DNA of 64,000 nt, taken from positions 25,024,214 to 25,088,213 of the forward strand of contig CM049320.1 in NCBI GenBank assembly GCA_026874595.1, in the 5' to 3' direction. The notes under the pieces are model-generated. The model made no database searches. It saw nothing but the letters and a program-made list of their open reading frames with translations, and was not told where the DNA came from. This DNA comes from Sipunculus nudus (Eukaryota; Annelida; Sipuncula; Golfingiida; Sipunculidae). A program made the position numbers and the translations under genes. Shown in pieces: positions 51,310-62,799 of the stretch (positions are counted from its first letter, which is position 1; each line of letters begins with the position of its first letter).

Positions 51310-52100
51310 TGTAGGTATGAAATGTGGAGTGACATACTCTGTCTTACGTTTCCACGCACTATTTTAAAATTAATTGATAAAATGTCAGAAGAAATGTATA
51401 TCAGCTTATTGATATTATGTTTTCATGACAAGACTAGAAAAGGAAAAATGTTAACATACAAGTACACATTTATTTAAAGAGAAACAATAACTGCTCAGAA
51501 TTCTTAATGGTGATATAAAATAAAAAAAAAATGTTTGGCACAATAAATTAAAGTACACTTTTTCTGTCAATCATACCTATGAAGAAAATGGCACTTAATG
51601 GCACTAATAAACAATATATCGCTTCTCTGGATTCGGTTTAAGTAAAAATTTTTAGTGTTCAAGGGTCTATTGCGATTTTTATATTCGATTATGAATATGT
51701 TAAATCGAGCATATTCCATTCAATAATCACAAAAAACAACACATTATACATATGAGATCAGTGTGTTAGGGTTTTAATGTTAGGACGTACATGTAAATGC
51801 TCATTATCAGTGTTGTTAGCCTTTTTATCAGCTGAAGCCTAATGCACATTAAAGTCCGTATAATATCGTGAATATTTTACATGGGGCCATCGGCATTAAT
51901 TGATACATGCATGTTTAAACATACTTTTTTTATATAAATTTCATTGCTGAAAAATCATACAGTACACATGTCACACATAATTGTACAAAATCACATCAAA
52001 TACAATATATACAAATATATACAAAGCACATTGCCTATATATTATTGCAACTATGTTAAAAATGCTTCCTTACTTTTCCCCATTTTTCTATATGTGCAGT
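51310..52100 (+). other. Intergenic AT-rich sequence; no gene
   Basis: No open frame with domain resemblance. The far end merges into the 3' region of the LINE on the other strand. Confidence 0.4.
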
Positions 52101-54630
52101 AATTTTATTTTCTGTTTTGCTATTATATATTCAATTTTCTCTATATATTTCAATCTCCCCAAAAATTCTGGCATTGAATGCTTGTGTCTTGATTATTTTC
52201 CTTTCTACTTTGATATACACACATTTTAAATGTAAGGAGCACCTGATTTATTAGAAGGTGATTCTTAATTGGAAACATTCCATACAATACTTTGTTCAAG
52301 GTTAATGGTGGCATTATCACTTCAATTGATTTCATCCAATCCACAATTCTAAAATATAGATTTTTTGTTACAAAACATTCATAAAAAATGTGTTCCTTGG
52401 TCTCTAATTCTATGAAGCAATAAGAACATCGGTAACTATCAACTAACTTCCATTTGTAAAGTAAACTATTGGTTGGTAGATAGTTATGAAGTATTTTAAA
52501 TAAGAATTCTCTTGAGTACATATCCAATGAGATTTTTTGGATGGCTCCAAAGTAACTCTCCCAGTTAATATCATCATCCTGTATTGTATGTCTTAACTTG
52601 ACCAATGATGAGGGTGCAGTTAATTTTTTTTCCACCAACAGATCATAAACATATTTAGAAGATAAAGATTGTATATTTGTAATACCCTTAGTTGTAATTA
52701 TGATATGCTCCTCTGATATATCTTCATTAGATTTGATATCCTCGTCTCGCAATAGTTTTAGCCAGTTACATGGTATTGCAGCTAATACACATCTTCATTT
52801 GAGATAGATTCCTGTTCTAATATCTGGATATTTTTTAATCAAGTCATACTATTTTAGCATTTTTTCCTTCATTTGATACAACGTCTTTTACAAACCTTAT
52901 TCCACATGAGTCCAAATGTTTGCAATACACTGACTTTTTATCCACTTTAATCCATCTATTGTTCCACAGAGGTTGCAGTGGTTGGATCTTTTGAAACAAA
53001 TTGTGACCAATCTTCAAAACATTGTTTATAAAAGCCTGGTATCTTAGATGGTATTCTATCGTATTCAAAGTTTGAAGACACATTGGCAACTCCACCTATT
53101 TTCTCAAGATAAAACATTGGTACTGCTTTCCATGCATAAGCACTATTACACAGAATCAACCTTTTAATCCAAATTATTCTTTGAGTTTTCAATCTGCTGG
53201 CTAAGTCTACAAAGTTTATACCACCTTTATGGTATGGTCCTATAAGTGTACTATATCTGACCTTGGGTTTTTTTCCTCTCCATAGAAAATCTTTCATCAT
53301 TGACATAACAATATCTATGAATGACTGAGGTGGTACATGCATATCGCATATGTATATTACTTTGGATAAAGCTAATGTTCTACTAAGTTCTGCCCTTCCA
53401 AATAATGTTAAATTTCTGCTTGACCACACAGTAAAAATATTTTTCAATTGTTCTCTCATATAATCAAAATTAAGTTTCCTACTGATATCTTTATCATATG
53501 AGTGCCAGTTGCCAAGAGGTTTAATTGCTCCTTTTGTCAAGTTAACCCATTTACATGAAACTGGTTCTAGTGTACTATACTTACTTGCATCTATCCAGGC
53601 TGCCTCAGATTTATTATAATTGACATGCAGGGAAGAAAATTGTGAAAACACATTTATGGTGCTAATTAAATGTTCAAATGAAGCTGTGTTTCTGATGAAA
53701 AAAAGTTATGTCATCTGCAAAACATGTCATTTTTATTTCATATGCACCAACATTGACTCCTTGGATATTTTATTTATACGAACTTGATGTGTTAACACTT
53801 CTAAAACTAATATAAACAGATACGGGGATATTGGGTCCCCTTGTTTAGTACCCCTAGACAACAAAAAGAATGGTGTTGTAAAACCATTGTTATTAACACA
53901 GCTTTTCATGTTATTATGCAGAGTTTTTATCCAGTTATTGTATACTGGGCCAAAGCCTAGTTTTTTTAGAACACTTAACATGAAGACCTGATCTACTGAG
54001 TCAAAAGCAGCTTAAAAGTCAGCTCCAAAAAGAATTGCTTCTTGCTGTTCTGTATCAACATATTCCATCATATCACTGATTAAGCGAACTTAAAATTCCG
54101 ATATAGCGGCCTGGAACAAAAGCATTCTGATCTGAGTGGACCAATTTTTGCCTTCCGCAATCTTGAAACTAAAATTTTACTTAACACCTTACAGTCAACA
54201 TTTATTAAACTTATTGGTCTCCAGGATTCTATATATCTTGTGTCCTTACCAGGTTTTTTTAAAAGCTTAATAACAATTTTTTTTGGCTCTCTGATAATTC
54301 TCCTGAATGATACCCTTCATTTAAACAAGCAGTCATTTCAAAACCTACTTCATTAAATATACTCAATTATAATTCTTTTGTTATTCCATCATTCCCTGGT
54401 GTTTTATTATTTGACATACTTTTTAAGGATTCAAGTACTTCTGTGACAGTGATGTTACCTTCACACTTCAAAGACTCATCCTCATTTAGTTCTGGTAACC
54501 CATAAATACCTTCTAAGGTAATAAAAAGTTTATTCGAATGCAGCTTGCAGATACTTATGTGAAATGTAAATATATTATTATTGATTCTCGTGCTGTGTCT
54601 GTTACTGCTATACTCAATGTGTAGCATTGA
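52100..54630 (-). mobile_element. Decayed non-LTR retrotransposon (LINE) with reverse transcriptase
   Basis: Read on the minus strand from 54627 down, the order of motifs is that of a LINE ORF2. It runs NNKTPGNDGITKEL (about 54370-54400), then HSDQNAFVPGRYIG (about 54110-54160), RGTKQGDPISPYLF (about 53820-53855), and the catalytic FADD (53710-53721) in a different frame. A thumb/connection region follows (53651-52956), and last a C-terminal CSYC...H...C segment (within 52752-52150). Frameshifts near 53770 and between the remaining blocks, and stops between 54100 and 54360, show it is dead. The endonuclease region and 5' end are missing. The motif style is L1/Tx1-like, but the clade is not certain. 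Confidence 0.85.
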
Positions 54631-55440
54631 AACATAGAGTGAATTCTATTTATATAATGCGTGTTTACTGACGTATTGCACATATGTTATAAGATACATA
54701 GTTATTGCTTCTTTCGCAGTGACCTGTCAGTGATGTATTTTGTGGAAATATATGGAAATATATCTGGAAATATATGGTTATCGAGTTTGTGCATTAAATG
54801 CTAGAACCCTTTAATGCACGTATTGATTTAGTTATTTTTGTCATGTTTTACCCTCCGAATTTTGAAATTGATTATAATTTAATCCGAAAATTCACAAGAC
54901 CATCTCTAAAAGGCAACGGGGGTTTGCCTTAACATTTCACTCATTTTTGTTTTACATGCGTGTATGTGTGTTTAATACTATCATTTAGCCAGAAGGCTTC
55001 ACATAGAGATAAATATTGACGCAAAACCTTTTTTTAATTATTTATCAGGATATCTAACATACATAAGGAAAACCTCACGCAGGAGTAATTCTTTCCTTGA
55101 TATATTGAATCTATAACTGGACTGCTTTGCAATTAAAACGTTAGAAGTTTCCACTGAAACACACTTTTTTTCACTGACGCCCTCCCGTATCTTGATCTAA
55201 TGACCTAAAGACAACTATTTTTTTAATTCGAATCTTATGCCCAGAAATAAAACTCCAGTTGCTTTTCATATTAAATATATTTCTTGTAATTTTGGTAATT
55301 TTCATAAATTTAATTTAATATATGATTGTTGAAGAGCTATGTGTAGCAATATGTATATTTTAGATACATATTACATCCGAGAGACGTTGACCGCCAGATT
55401 TGATTCATTATGTCTATTGTTACAGGTGCTCTTTTTATTA
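54631..55440 (+). other. Spacer between LINE and LTR; no gene
   Basis: AT-rich and without coding signal. The open frame at 55339-55626 straddles the LTR boundary and is not a gene. Confidence 0.4.
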
Positions 55441-56126
55441 TGTGACACGGCCGTAACTCCTGTTGTGGCACTCGTGTTTGGCCGCGTATTACATTCTATG
55501 TTTAATCCGTACTGGTTGAACTCTCGTTGTCATGTAAGCCTTGGGTTTTCACGCCTGGCCGTGGGTCACGTGATGACCCTGGTGTATGGGGATACACACG
55601 GCTATGTTCTTCTCGATAATTCTTGAAATGCGTGTTTACTCTGCAAGATCTTATAGACTGTTCGAGAAGTGGACAATTCTCGGCTTGAGGTGTGAAGGTA
55701 TATAAAGGGGCAGAGAGCAGAGAAGATTCCAGTGGACGCCGAAGCGTGTGTCAGATTCTAGGACCTTATCCGACTAATGCGGCAATTATAGATTTTCAAA
55801 GACTTTCTCCTGGATTTTATGCATTGGACTTCAGTTTACTTTCTGGATTGTTGCAAGAACTTTCCACTGGACTGTCATTCTCCGAGAGTTTACATTTAAA
55901 GGACTTATCGTTGTGATGGTGTTGGTACCCAGGTACTGTGAACATTATTTTTTTATGTGATTGTATTGACTTGTTGCTATACCGTTGTTTTACTGTATAA
56001 TTGTATTGATTTAGTGTATTGTAATGTTAGGGTTGTTTTAAGAATAAATTATAGTTATTTGTTAATAAAAAACCACTGACTTCTTTTATTCATTCCCCTA
56101 GACATTTCACGCTGCCTAGTGTTACA
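55441..56126 (+). mobile_element. Probable solo LTR of an LTR retrotransposon (+ orientation)
   Basis: It begins TGTGACACGGCCGTAAC and ends CCTAGTGTTACA, short imperfect inverted ends of TG...CA type. A TATATAAA box at 55699-55706 is followed by AGAGAGCAGAGAAG, and AATAAA signals lie at 56043 and 56064. This is the order expected of U3, R and U5. The GC content of the first half is well above that of its neighbours. I see no clean target-site duplication and no internal coding region on either side, so it is called solo with reservation. Confidence 0.5.
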
Positions 56127-59100
56127 GAATCTGATTTGTTTTTTTTTTATCTCCATTACAAAATTTGTGTTCATCACTCATACGTGATCTTTCATATAAG
56201 TTACGTAACACTATTATAACATTATAAATAATACGCTATTACATTCTGTTGGCCACACGGTGATAATTAAAATGTGCTATTAAGTCCACACATTTTATTG
56301 CTTTTTTATAAAAAAAATGTTCAAGAAAAATATATAAAGCATTAACTTATTTGCATCTTTTGAAAGTTACTTGCTCCCTGCCAAGGCCTCAAACTCCTCT
56401 TATAATTTGCTGTCTTTTTTTATTCTGATAACCGATATCAGTTAAGCAATCATTCATCTAAGTATAAAGACTATTTAATACGCAGAATAAGGCAGTCTTA
56501 AGCCCGTGAAATCTTCACTAAAATGGCCATACATTTCCTACGGTTGATGATTTCCTTCTACCTATTGACCACATCCAATGCAGGAGGTCAATAAATAGAG
56601 CTGCGTGTTAGTGTGTTCTTAAAAGAAGGTTGGGAGCTTTAAATATATATATAGGTATATTGTCTTCTTCTCTGGAAGCCCATGGAATAAATTGTTAATA
56701 TTTTCCAAAGTTCAGAATAAACTAAGTCGAATGCTTTGACGTATTTTTTTTCACATTTTTGTAAATTCATTATCTTAGAGGACATAATATTCCAAATACA
56801 AAATACACATACTCAAGAAATTTAAGCTGTTCTCAAGTATGTTTCTGTATATTTCAAAATTTACCATGATATTCTTTATAAATATAAGAATTATCATCAA
56901 TTCTTGCTTTTATGTTTAGCTTAAGTGAGTAGCTCAGTTACTTACAGATCTCTATGAATACACCATGAAAACACAGAAACGAGCAACATACATATTGCAG
57001 TACATATTGGGATAACTTAACATATTAATAGATAATTAACGCAGCATTACTTATAATAACACTAGTTTTGATTTTCCTTGCATTTCTAATTTTTCAAGCG
57101 ATTTTCGTTGAAGTCTACAGATCTTGAAGTCAAATAGATTCTTGATGTAGTGTAACCAATGCCCACGTTTGAGCAAAAACTAATAAACATTAAGAATGCT
57201 TTAAGTTGGACTTTCAATTCATAGATGGCTGACGTGTAGGTGGTGCTTTCACAAGCTCTCACTATAAAGACGATTTTTTTCCTAATAATGTCAGAAGAGT
57301 TTAACGTGAAGATCAGAGTCATGATTAAAAGTAAACAGGAAACAGAACAGCTTACAGTGGACAAATCTGTGGAACAGAGCCGGAAATAGTCCCAAAACAC
57401 TGAACACAGAACAAATCACGCTACTAGAATCGGAGAATATTACTACCACGTTGAACACGTAATGTGTAGAGCTAGGAAGAGATTTTTGCAGGCCCTACTC
57501 GCATTAAAAGCTTTATTGTATAACAATTTTGAAGAAGCTATAATCAAAGTGTAGATGTTGGTAAAAAACTCACTGTCTTCATACTTCATGTTGTCATGTG
57601 TGACCCATTCAAGGGTGCAAGATCGCAAGCGGTACAAGTTCATGTTGCAAAACATTTAACATACTACATTTCATTGAAATGTGTTCATGCTTGCAGGAGG
57701 ATTAGTTTTTTTTTTCCAGAATATAGTTATTTATTTGATTAAATTCATATTTTTATATAGCCGCGTAAGAATATAATGATATCTCGCAGTATACGAGGTC
57801 ATATGTGCCCATGGGCGTACATTGAAGGATGTTCCACTTTTCAGCAAAGACAATGTTAATATGCTTGTTTTCGAAGTTTTCTATATCGTTTACCCTGGAC
57901 ACATATCCTCTCTTGTATCTTACATTTAGATTCATATTATGCACTATATAATTGAAAAAGATATATATGACAAGTTTTATGTGAAGAACTATTCAGGCAA
58001 CCTTTAAAGCCAGTTTCCCAATGTTGTCAGATTTATCTGTTTATAGTACCTGTATTACACGCACTTTTTTTGTGATTGTTAATATACTAAGAAAATCTAA
58101 TTTTATACAAATCCCAATTTGGTTAAGCAAACTGTGTTATAAACATTTTATTGTGCAGACCTGAAACGCTTACAGTAATATTATTTCATTTGTAATCTTT
58201 AAAGGAGTCTTTTTCTTTATTTATTTTATAATATATTTTTATATTTTATATTTATCTAATCAAATCCATATGTTAATTCAGTTTATACCTGAAATACCAT
58301 AAAAAATTACAATTTATGATTTTGAACTGAGAGAACAGAAATGTCCTCAGATTAAGTAACTGTTTTTTTTTCTTACATTTGTAATTATTTACAATTGTGG
58401 AACAACATTGGATATGTGTTCAAGGGGTGAAAAAAATAAACGCTTAAATGTGTTCAATTTACACTTATAAGGCGTTCCATTTCTCTTTCATCGTCTGAAC
58501 ACCCTTTTGTGTTCATTTTTGAATGTTTCCAGAGTGTTCAAAATGCCATGTTGAACTGTTCAGATGAAATAAACACAAGCGTTCATCCTTAAGCACAGGC
58601 ATTCATTTATTCAGTTAACACTTATAAGTGTGCTTATTTAAAACTGTTTCAAATAGGTGTTCATTAAAGCGTTTAGAAGCGGTCCCTAGTTCCCCAGGTT
58701 TTACGAAATTACAAAAAAAAAACAAAGGCAATAACGTACATTATCATCATTATATTTGGCATAAATGTTGCAAATGCATGCTCTCCATTGACTTATTGAT
58801 AATTTATTTTCCCAGGCGCTGAAACTAGATTTCACCGTACAAGTGTGTTGAGTGTACGGCCGTCTGCCAGATGTTTATCCTTGATGTTTAAAGACAGATC
58901 TTCTGTGTGGAGAATGCAATGACAGGTGTTATGTAAGCAGGGTGTGCTCAGGGCTGATGCTTCCTGTTTGGGGGTTGCAAATATGATACTCGGTTTCTGG
59001 AACACCTTTCAACTTTTAAATACGTTCCCATTTCAAACGTTTTACAATTTACCGAAACATCATTTTACCACTATAATTATCTATAATATAACATATAAAC

Positions 59101-59282
59101 AGGAGTTATAATATATAATGTTATATATTATATTATATATATGTATATGTTCATCATATCCGCCGTAGCTGATATGTGCGTTTGTAAATGTGGTTATGGA
59201 TGATTATGACTTGAGGATTTAATACAACGTGTATTAAACCTCTAAGGCTCGCTATTCAAGATTTTGCTGTTTTTTCTTTCAG
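56127..59282 (+). other. Intergenic region; no supported gene
   Basis: On the minus strand, three open frames (57086-57400, 57443-57655, 57753-57944) lie in a row. The first has a hydrophobic stretch (SCSVSCLLLIMTLIF), but no family could be recognised and no consistent splice model was found. A possible MITE-like block at 58438-58680 is listed separately. Confidence 0.35.
58438..58680. repeat. Possible MITE-like block with imperfect inverted ends
   Basis: AAACGCTTAAATGTGTTC at the left and GGTGTTCATTAAAGCGTTT at the right are imperfect inverted repeats, and ACACTTATAAGG / AACACTTATAAGTG lie inside. GTTCA or its complement occurs many times. No target duplication was identified. Confidence 0.35.
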
Positions 59283-59855
59283 TGTGTTGCTGAATGAAAA
59301 CACAACCGCTGGTTACAGTTAATGATAATAAAAAGGCTTTATTCAGCACTGAGGTTTACACACTTGTTCTCTGTGTTTTCCGGGCTTTCTTCGGGTTTCT
59401 CGAATTAGCTTTTTGTTCTATCTTTGTACACTAACACAGCCACTATAGAACTCTAGGTCCTGTAAAGGGTAATCGCCCTTGCGTACCCCCCCCCTTGTTT
59501 TTAAGTTACAAAGTCTTTTCCGACTGCTTACCTCGTCCGCCCGTTGCTAACTACTCTTCAGTTCTCCCGCGGCTGACCACGCAGCCTCTCTCCTAATCTT
59601 TCAAAACCACTATCTTCAACTAATCCTGATTGGTTAAATTAATTAAAACCGAATTTTCCCCTCCAGCCCGTGGCTGTAATTTAAACTATAGGCTATCCGT
59701 GACAGTCCAGTCCAACCGACTGACAATGAAAAATTACCGGAGATAGGGCTGGCTGGTACTAAGCCACCCTCCGGGCATCGCTATACCCTTCGCCGACCTA
59801 CTATTACGTCATACCCCTCCCTCGGGGCAGAGCGACCCGTATCAGGCGTGACACA
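59283..59855 (-). mobile_element. Probable solo LTR (minus orientation)
   Basis: Read on the minus strand it begins TGTGTCACGCCTGATACGGG and ends AGCAACACA. A TGAATAAAGCC polyadenylation signal lies about 50 bp before that end. The body is GC-rich (GGGGTATGACGTAATAG; CCCGGAGGGTGGC), unlike the flanks. No exact target-site duplication and no internal retrotransposon genes were seen. Confidence 0.45.
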
Positions 59856-59960
59856 TGTGATATGCCTAATTCACTCCAAATGCATCCCACACATGATTAC
59901 TAAATTCCTTAAATAATAATTAACCTGAGCCCCAAAGACCCGTTTTACTTCATTTTTCTG

Positions 59961-59962
<2 letters not shown>

Positions 59963-60012
<50 letters not shown>
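59963..60012 (+). repeat. (TA)n microsatellite
   Basis: A pure TA run just downstream of the inverted array copy. Confidence 0.95.
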
Positions 60013-60013
<1 letters not shown>

Positions 60014-60191
60014 GTAAAAAAGGTCGAATAACAATACCGTGCGAATATTTACTATTGTAATTCTGAAATTCACCACTGTTATGCGTTTCTCGTATTTACT
60101 TCTAAGGCTATGTAGCTCTTGCTGTATCCAGCTATGGTTCTTCTATGATTAATGGTTTCATTTTAGGATGAAAGTCACGTGGCTCCACTTC

Positions 60192-61736
60192 TTACTTCGC
60201 CTTAGTCCACATATCATATTTCATGCGCCACTCTCCATCTTTCTTTAACTATACGGTCAGAGAACTACAAGAGAAAGTAAATAATTTGAAAAAAAAAAAT
60301 TATTGTTTTTACAGCATACATGGGCCTTCTGCTTCCGAATGAGCTGTAAATTTTCCTTTAACAGTATATCCGATGGCACAACTAACTGTTTAAGATGCCC
60401 CCACAACTGAAAAATATGTCTCTCATTTCTTTATGAGAAGTCATATGCTATGAGTTCATATTTTACTAGACTCCCGCGAAGGTCTTCTAAGAGTCATGGC
60501 TTTTAACCAAGCAAGTTAAGTAAAATATACAAAAATTTTAAATGATAAAGCATGAAGTATGAAGTCAGATTTTTTAAATCCCCTAAAGTTAGAAATTATA
60601 AAAAAAAGTCTTTTTATTCTTTCATTGCTTTTTTTATAAAATCATATACAGATTACACAGGGAAGATTAATGTAAGTATCATTAATGTCAATACTATGTA
60701 TCATGCAGAGGAAAAAAATAATTTTACTCGGAAGGTATTTTTTTGTATCCGTCATTTAACGTTCATGAAATGTCTAGAACTGAATGCGTTGGATTTATAT
60801 TATCAATCAGAACGTTAATGACTCTGATAAAATGGACTAACTTTGCTGTTCTTGTGATGGTTCCGTCAGCCCTGTATCCCGTGAACGTGTCACGTGACAC
60901 CGCCATGTTGCCTTCAACAATTGTTTCGTCGTTTTCAAGGATATAGCGCTTGTTTTCAGGATTGGTCATCAAGGTCTTCACGTCTGAAAAAAGGATGCCA
61001 CTTATTATATTCTTTGCTTGAGTATAATATTATTTCATATCATATAATAAGATTATTTATAATATATATAAAGTCAAATAAAACAATACGAAACAATGTA
61101 AATATATGTATAACATAATTTTAACGTATCAAATTTAACATAATAATATAATACGACTTAATAAATATAAATTAATTAGAAGAAAACATGAAACATAAGC
61201 AAAAACTGTAATTTCACTTCGTTTGTTCAAATAAAAGTGTGCAAATACACATGCAGGGGGTCTGGGATTATTTGTGCTCAGTAGGACCGGCAATAAGAAG
61301 GTCATGGGTTGGATTCCCATCGGCAGTGAACTTACTTTTCTGTGTAGGCATGTTCCATATATATATATATATATAGATTAGATTAGATTGTCGTTTATCC
61401 GATCACCATTTATCCGAATAAATTGATTCGGATAAGCGACGCTTTTCTGTATTTACCTTATTTTTTTAAAAATGCACTCGGTTTTTAAACGTGCTACTGG
61501 CCATCGTGTATTTCTTATATTTCTCCTCAGCTTTGCAACAGATGAACTTTGTAAATAAATTCCTATATAAATTACTAAATGGAACTGACCTGGTCCGTAA
61601 GTTGTTGGTCCGTCTGGCGGCATGAGAACACAGTCCGGCGTGTAACATCTCTCATACAAAGCCTCCACGTCACCTGACGCAAAAAGCTCCATCCACAGTA
61701 GGATGCCTTGACGTATCACCTTCTTTACATCACCCT
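60192..61736 (-). pseudogene. Copy R: inverted DUF4440/SnoaL-like copy with a nonsense codon in exon 4
   Basis: On the minus strand, exon 2 is 61736-61590 (147 nt), exon 3 is 60983-60842 (142 nt) and exon 4 is 60264-60192 (73 nt, TAA at 60194-60192). These are exactly the family lengths and phases, with GT/AG sites (GTCAG, GTTAG, TTTAG, TTCAG, TGTAG). Exon 2 gives EGDVKKVIRQGILLWMEL and TPDCVLMPPDGPTTYGP. Exon 3 gives NPENKRYILENDETI, EGNMAVSRDTFTGYRADG. Exon 4 gives SLTV, then TAG at 60251-60249 where all intact copies have TGG, then LKKDGEWRMKYDMWTKAK. The remaining codons are intact, so the nonsense change is the only visible defect. No first exon was identified upstream. The protein has diverged from the tandem copies, so R is an older member. 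It may be a fresh pseudogene or encode a protein about 20 aa shorter. Confidence 0.7.
61258..61335 (+). mobile_element. tRNA-like SINE remnant in intron 2 of copy R
   Basis: TGCTCAGTAGGACCGGC resembles a tRNA A box, and GGGTTGGATTCCCATCGGC, about 25 bp further on, resembles a B box and T-arm. There is no complete cloverleaf, so it is a SINE head rather than a tRNA gene. Confidence 0.4.
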
Positions 61737-62098
61737 CTAAAAATACAATATTGTACAAAGATAAAGTTCAAAATAACGACATTAAGAATTACAACAACAA
61801 GTATTATTCTGTACAAGTGATTCGATCTACCTTTCCACGTAGTGGCGTCAATTTATCTTATATATATATATATATTTTGATCTTCTGTAGTCGGATATAT
61901 AAGCGTTCGAATGTCAGGTGACGCCACTCTTGCATTCGAACTTGAGGACAACACGTCTCTCTAATGTGCTTCTGTATGCTACTTTCAGGTGAGCGTGTGA
62001 TCTATTCATACCTCTTTTCATATTAAATAGTAATTCAATTCTGTGTGAATAATTCTATATGTGAATTGGTTATCATTTTCTGGGAACGTTACATCATT

Positions 62099-62260
62099 AT
62101 GCCCAGTTCGGCCGTGATGCCATGTTATTAGTTATAATATAAGGCCCAGTTAGGCAACGGGGCAACGTCTTTAGTAATAATACTCAGTTCGGCCATGGCG
62201 CCACGTTTTTAGTTATGATATCCCGTGAGGCCGTGGGACCACGATATTTATAAATGTAAC
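62099..62260 (+). repeat. Short minisatellite, about four units of about 40 bp
   Basis: Units are marked by CCCAGTTCGGCCGTG-ATGCCATG, CCCAGTTAGGCAACGGGGCAACG, CTCAGTTCGGCCATGGCGCCACG and CCGTGAGGCCGTGGGACCACG. The first three continue with TTWTTAGT-AT-rich spacers and the last with TATTTATAAATG. The GC-rich halves contain GGCC/GGCGCC palindromes. Confidence 0.6.
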
Positions 62261-62358
62261 ACTGTATATTTCTTGCCATGTCGCATGCACCTTACAGTAA
62301 TTATATTGTATGTATAAGTCCATATATTATACTTAAAGACTATGGCACGTCCTTCTAT

Positions 62359-62797
62359 ATACTGTGGTTGGCTTAATATTCGCGAGGCTGAAATTGCGCG
62401 ATGTCTTCGCTTTGAACGTCTGCGATGGTTTCATTTTCGCGATCGCACAAGAAGATATATATTCTAAGCACAGCAGTATTTGTATTGATTTTCAATTTAG
62501 AATGAAACCTACGATATCTCACTTATTTATAGTTCTTGTGAATACCGTGTGTTTTTTACAATAATTAATGCTTTTATGCATGGATCAGTTTTGATACCAT
62601 GCACATTTAGTTTTGCTGATTAGGTTGTTTCCAGGTGTGTGATCACTTATCACCTGTTTGTGCAGAAGCATCATCCCCTTTTGTTAATCTTAGTTGACGG
62701 GACATCTTATTCCCGAGGGTTTCACATTCGCGATTATTTCACATTCGCGAATATCGCGAAAATAAAACCCTTGCGAATAAAAAGACAACCACAGTAT
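62359..62797. mobile_element. TIR element (MITE) of about 440 bp
   Basis: The left end ATACTGTGGTTG (62359-62370) is the exact reverse complement of the right end CAACCACAGTAT (62786-62797). Subterminal sequence is also inverted (TTAATATTCGCGAGG versus TTCGCGAATATCGCG and CTTGCGAATAAA). The ends are bounded by TA, compatible with a TA target duplication. The open frames inside are not conserved coding sequence. A truncated relative lies at 9649-9739. Confidence 0.7.
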
Positions 62798-62799
62798 GC

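Noticed and set aside
55339-55916. Two open frames on + as genes
   Set aside because: They lie within or across the probable LTR, which has a TATA box and AATAAA signals. The frames are explained by the GC-rich LTR.
57086-57944. Row of minus-strand open frames as a chemoreceptor-like membrane protein gene
   Set aside because: A hydrophobic stretch is present, but no family signature or consistent intron phases could be found. Without a search this is not supportable.
61258-61335. tRNA gene
   Set aside because: A- and B-box-like motifs are present, but no full cloverleaf, acceptor stem or terminator could be drawn. It fits a SINE remnant better.
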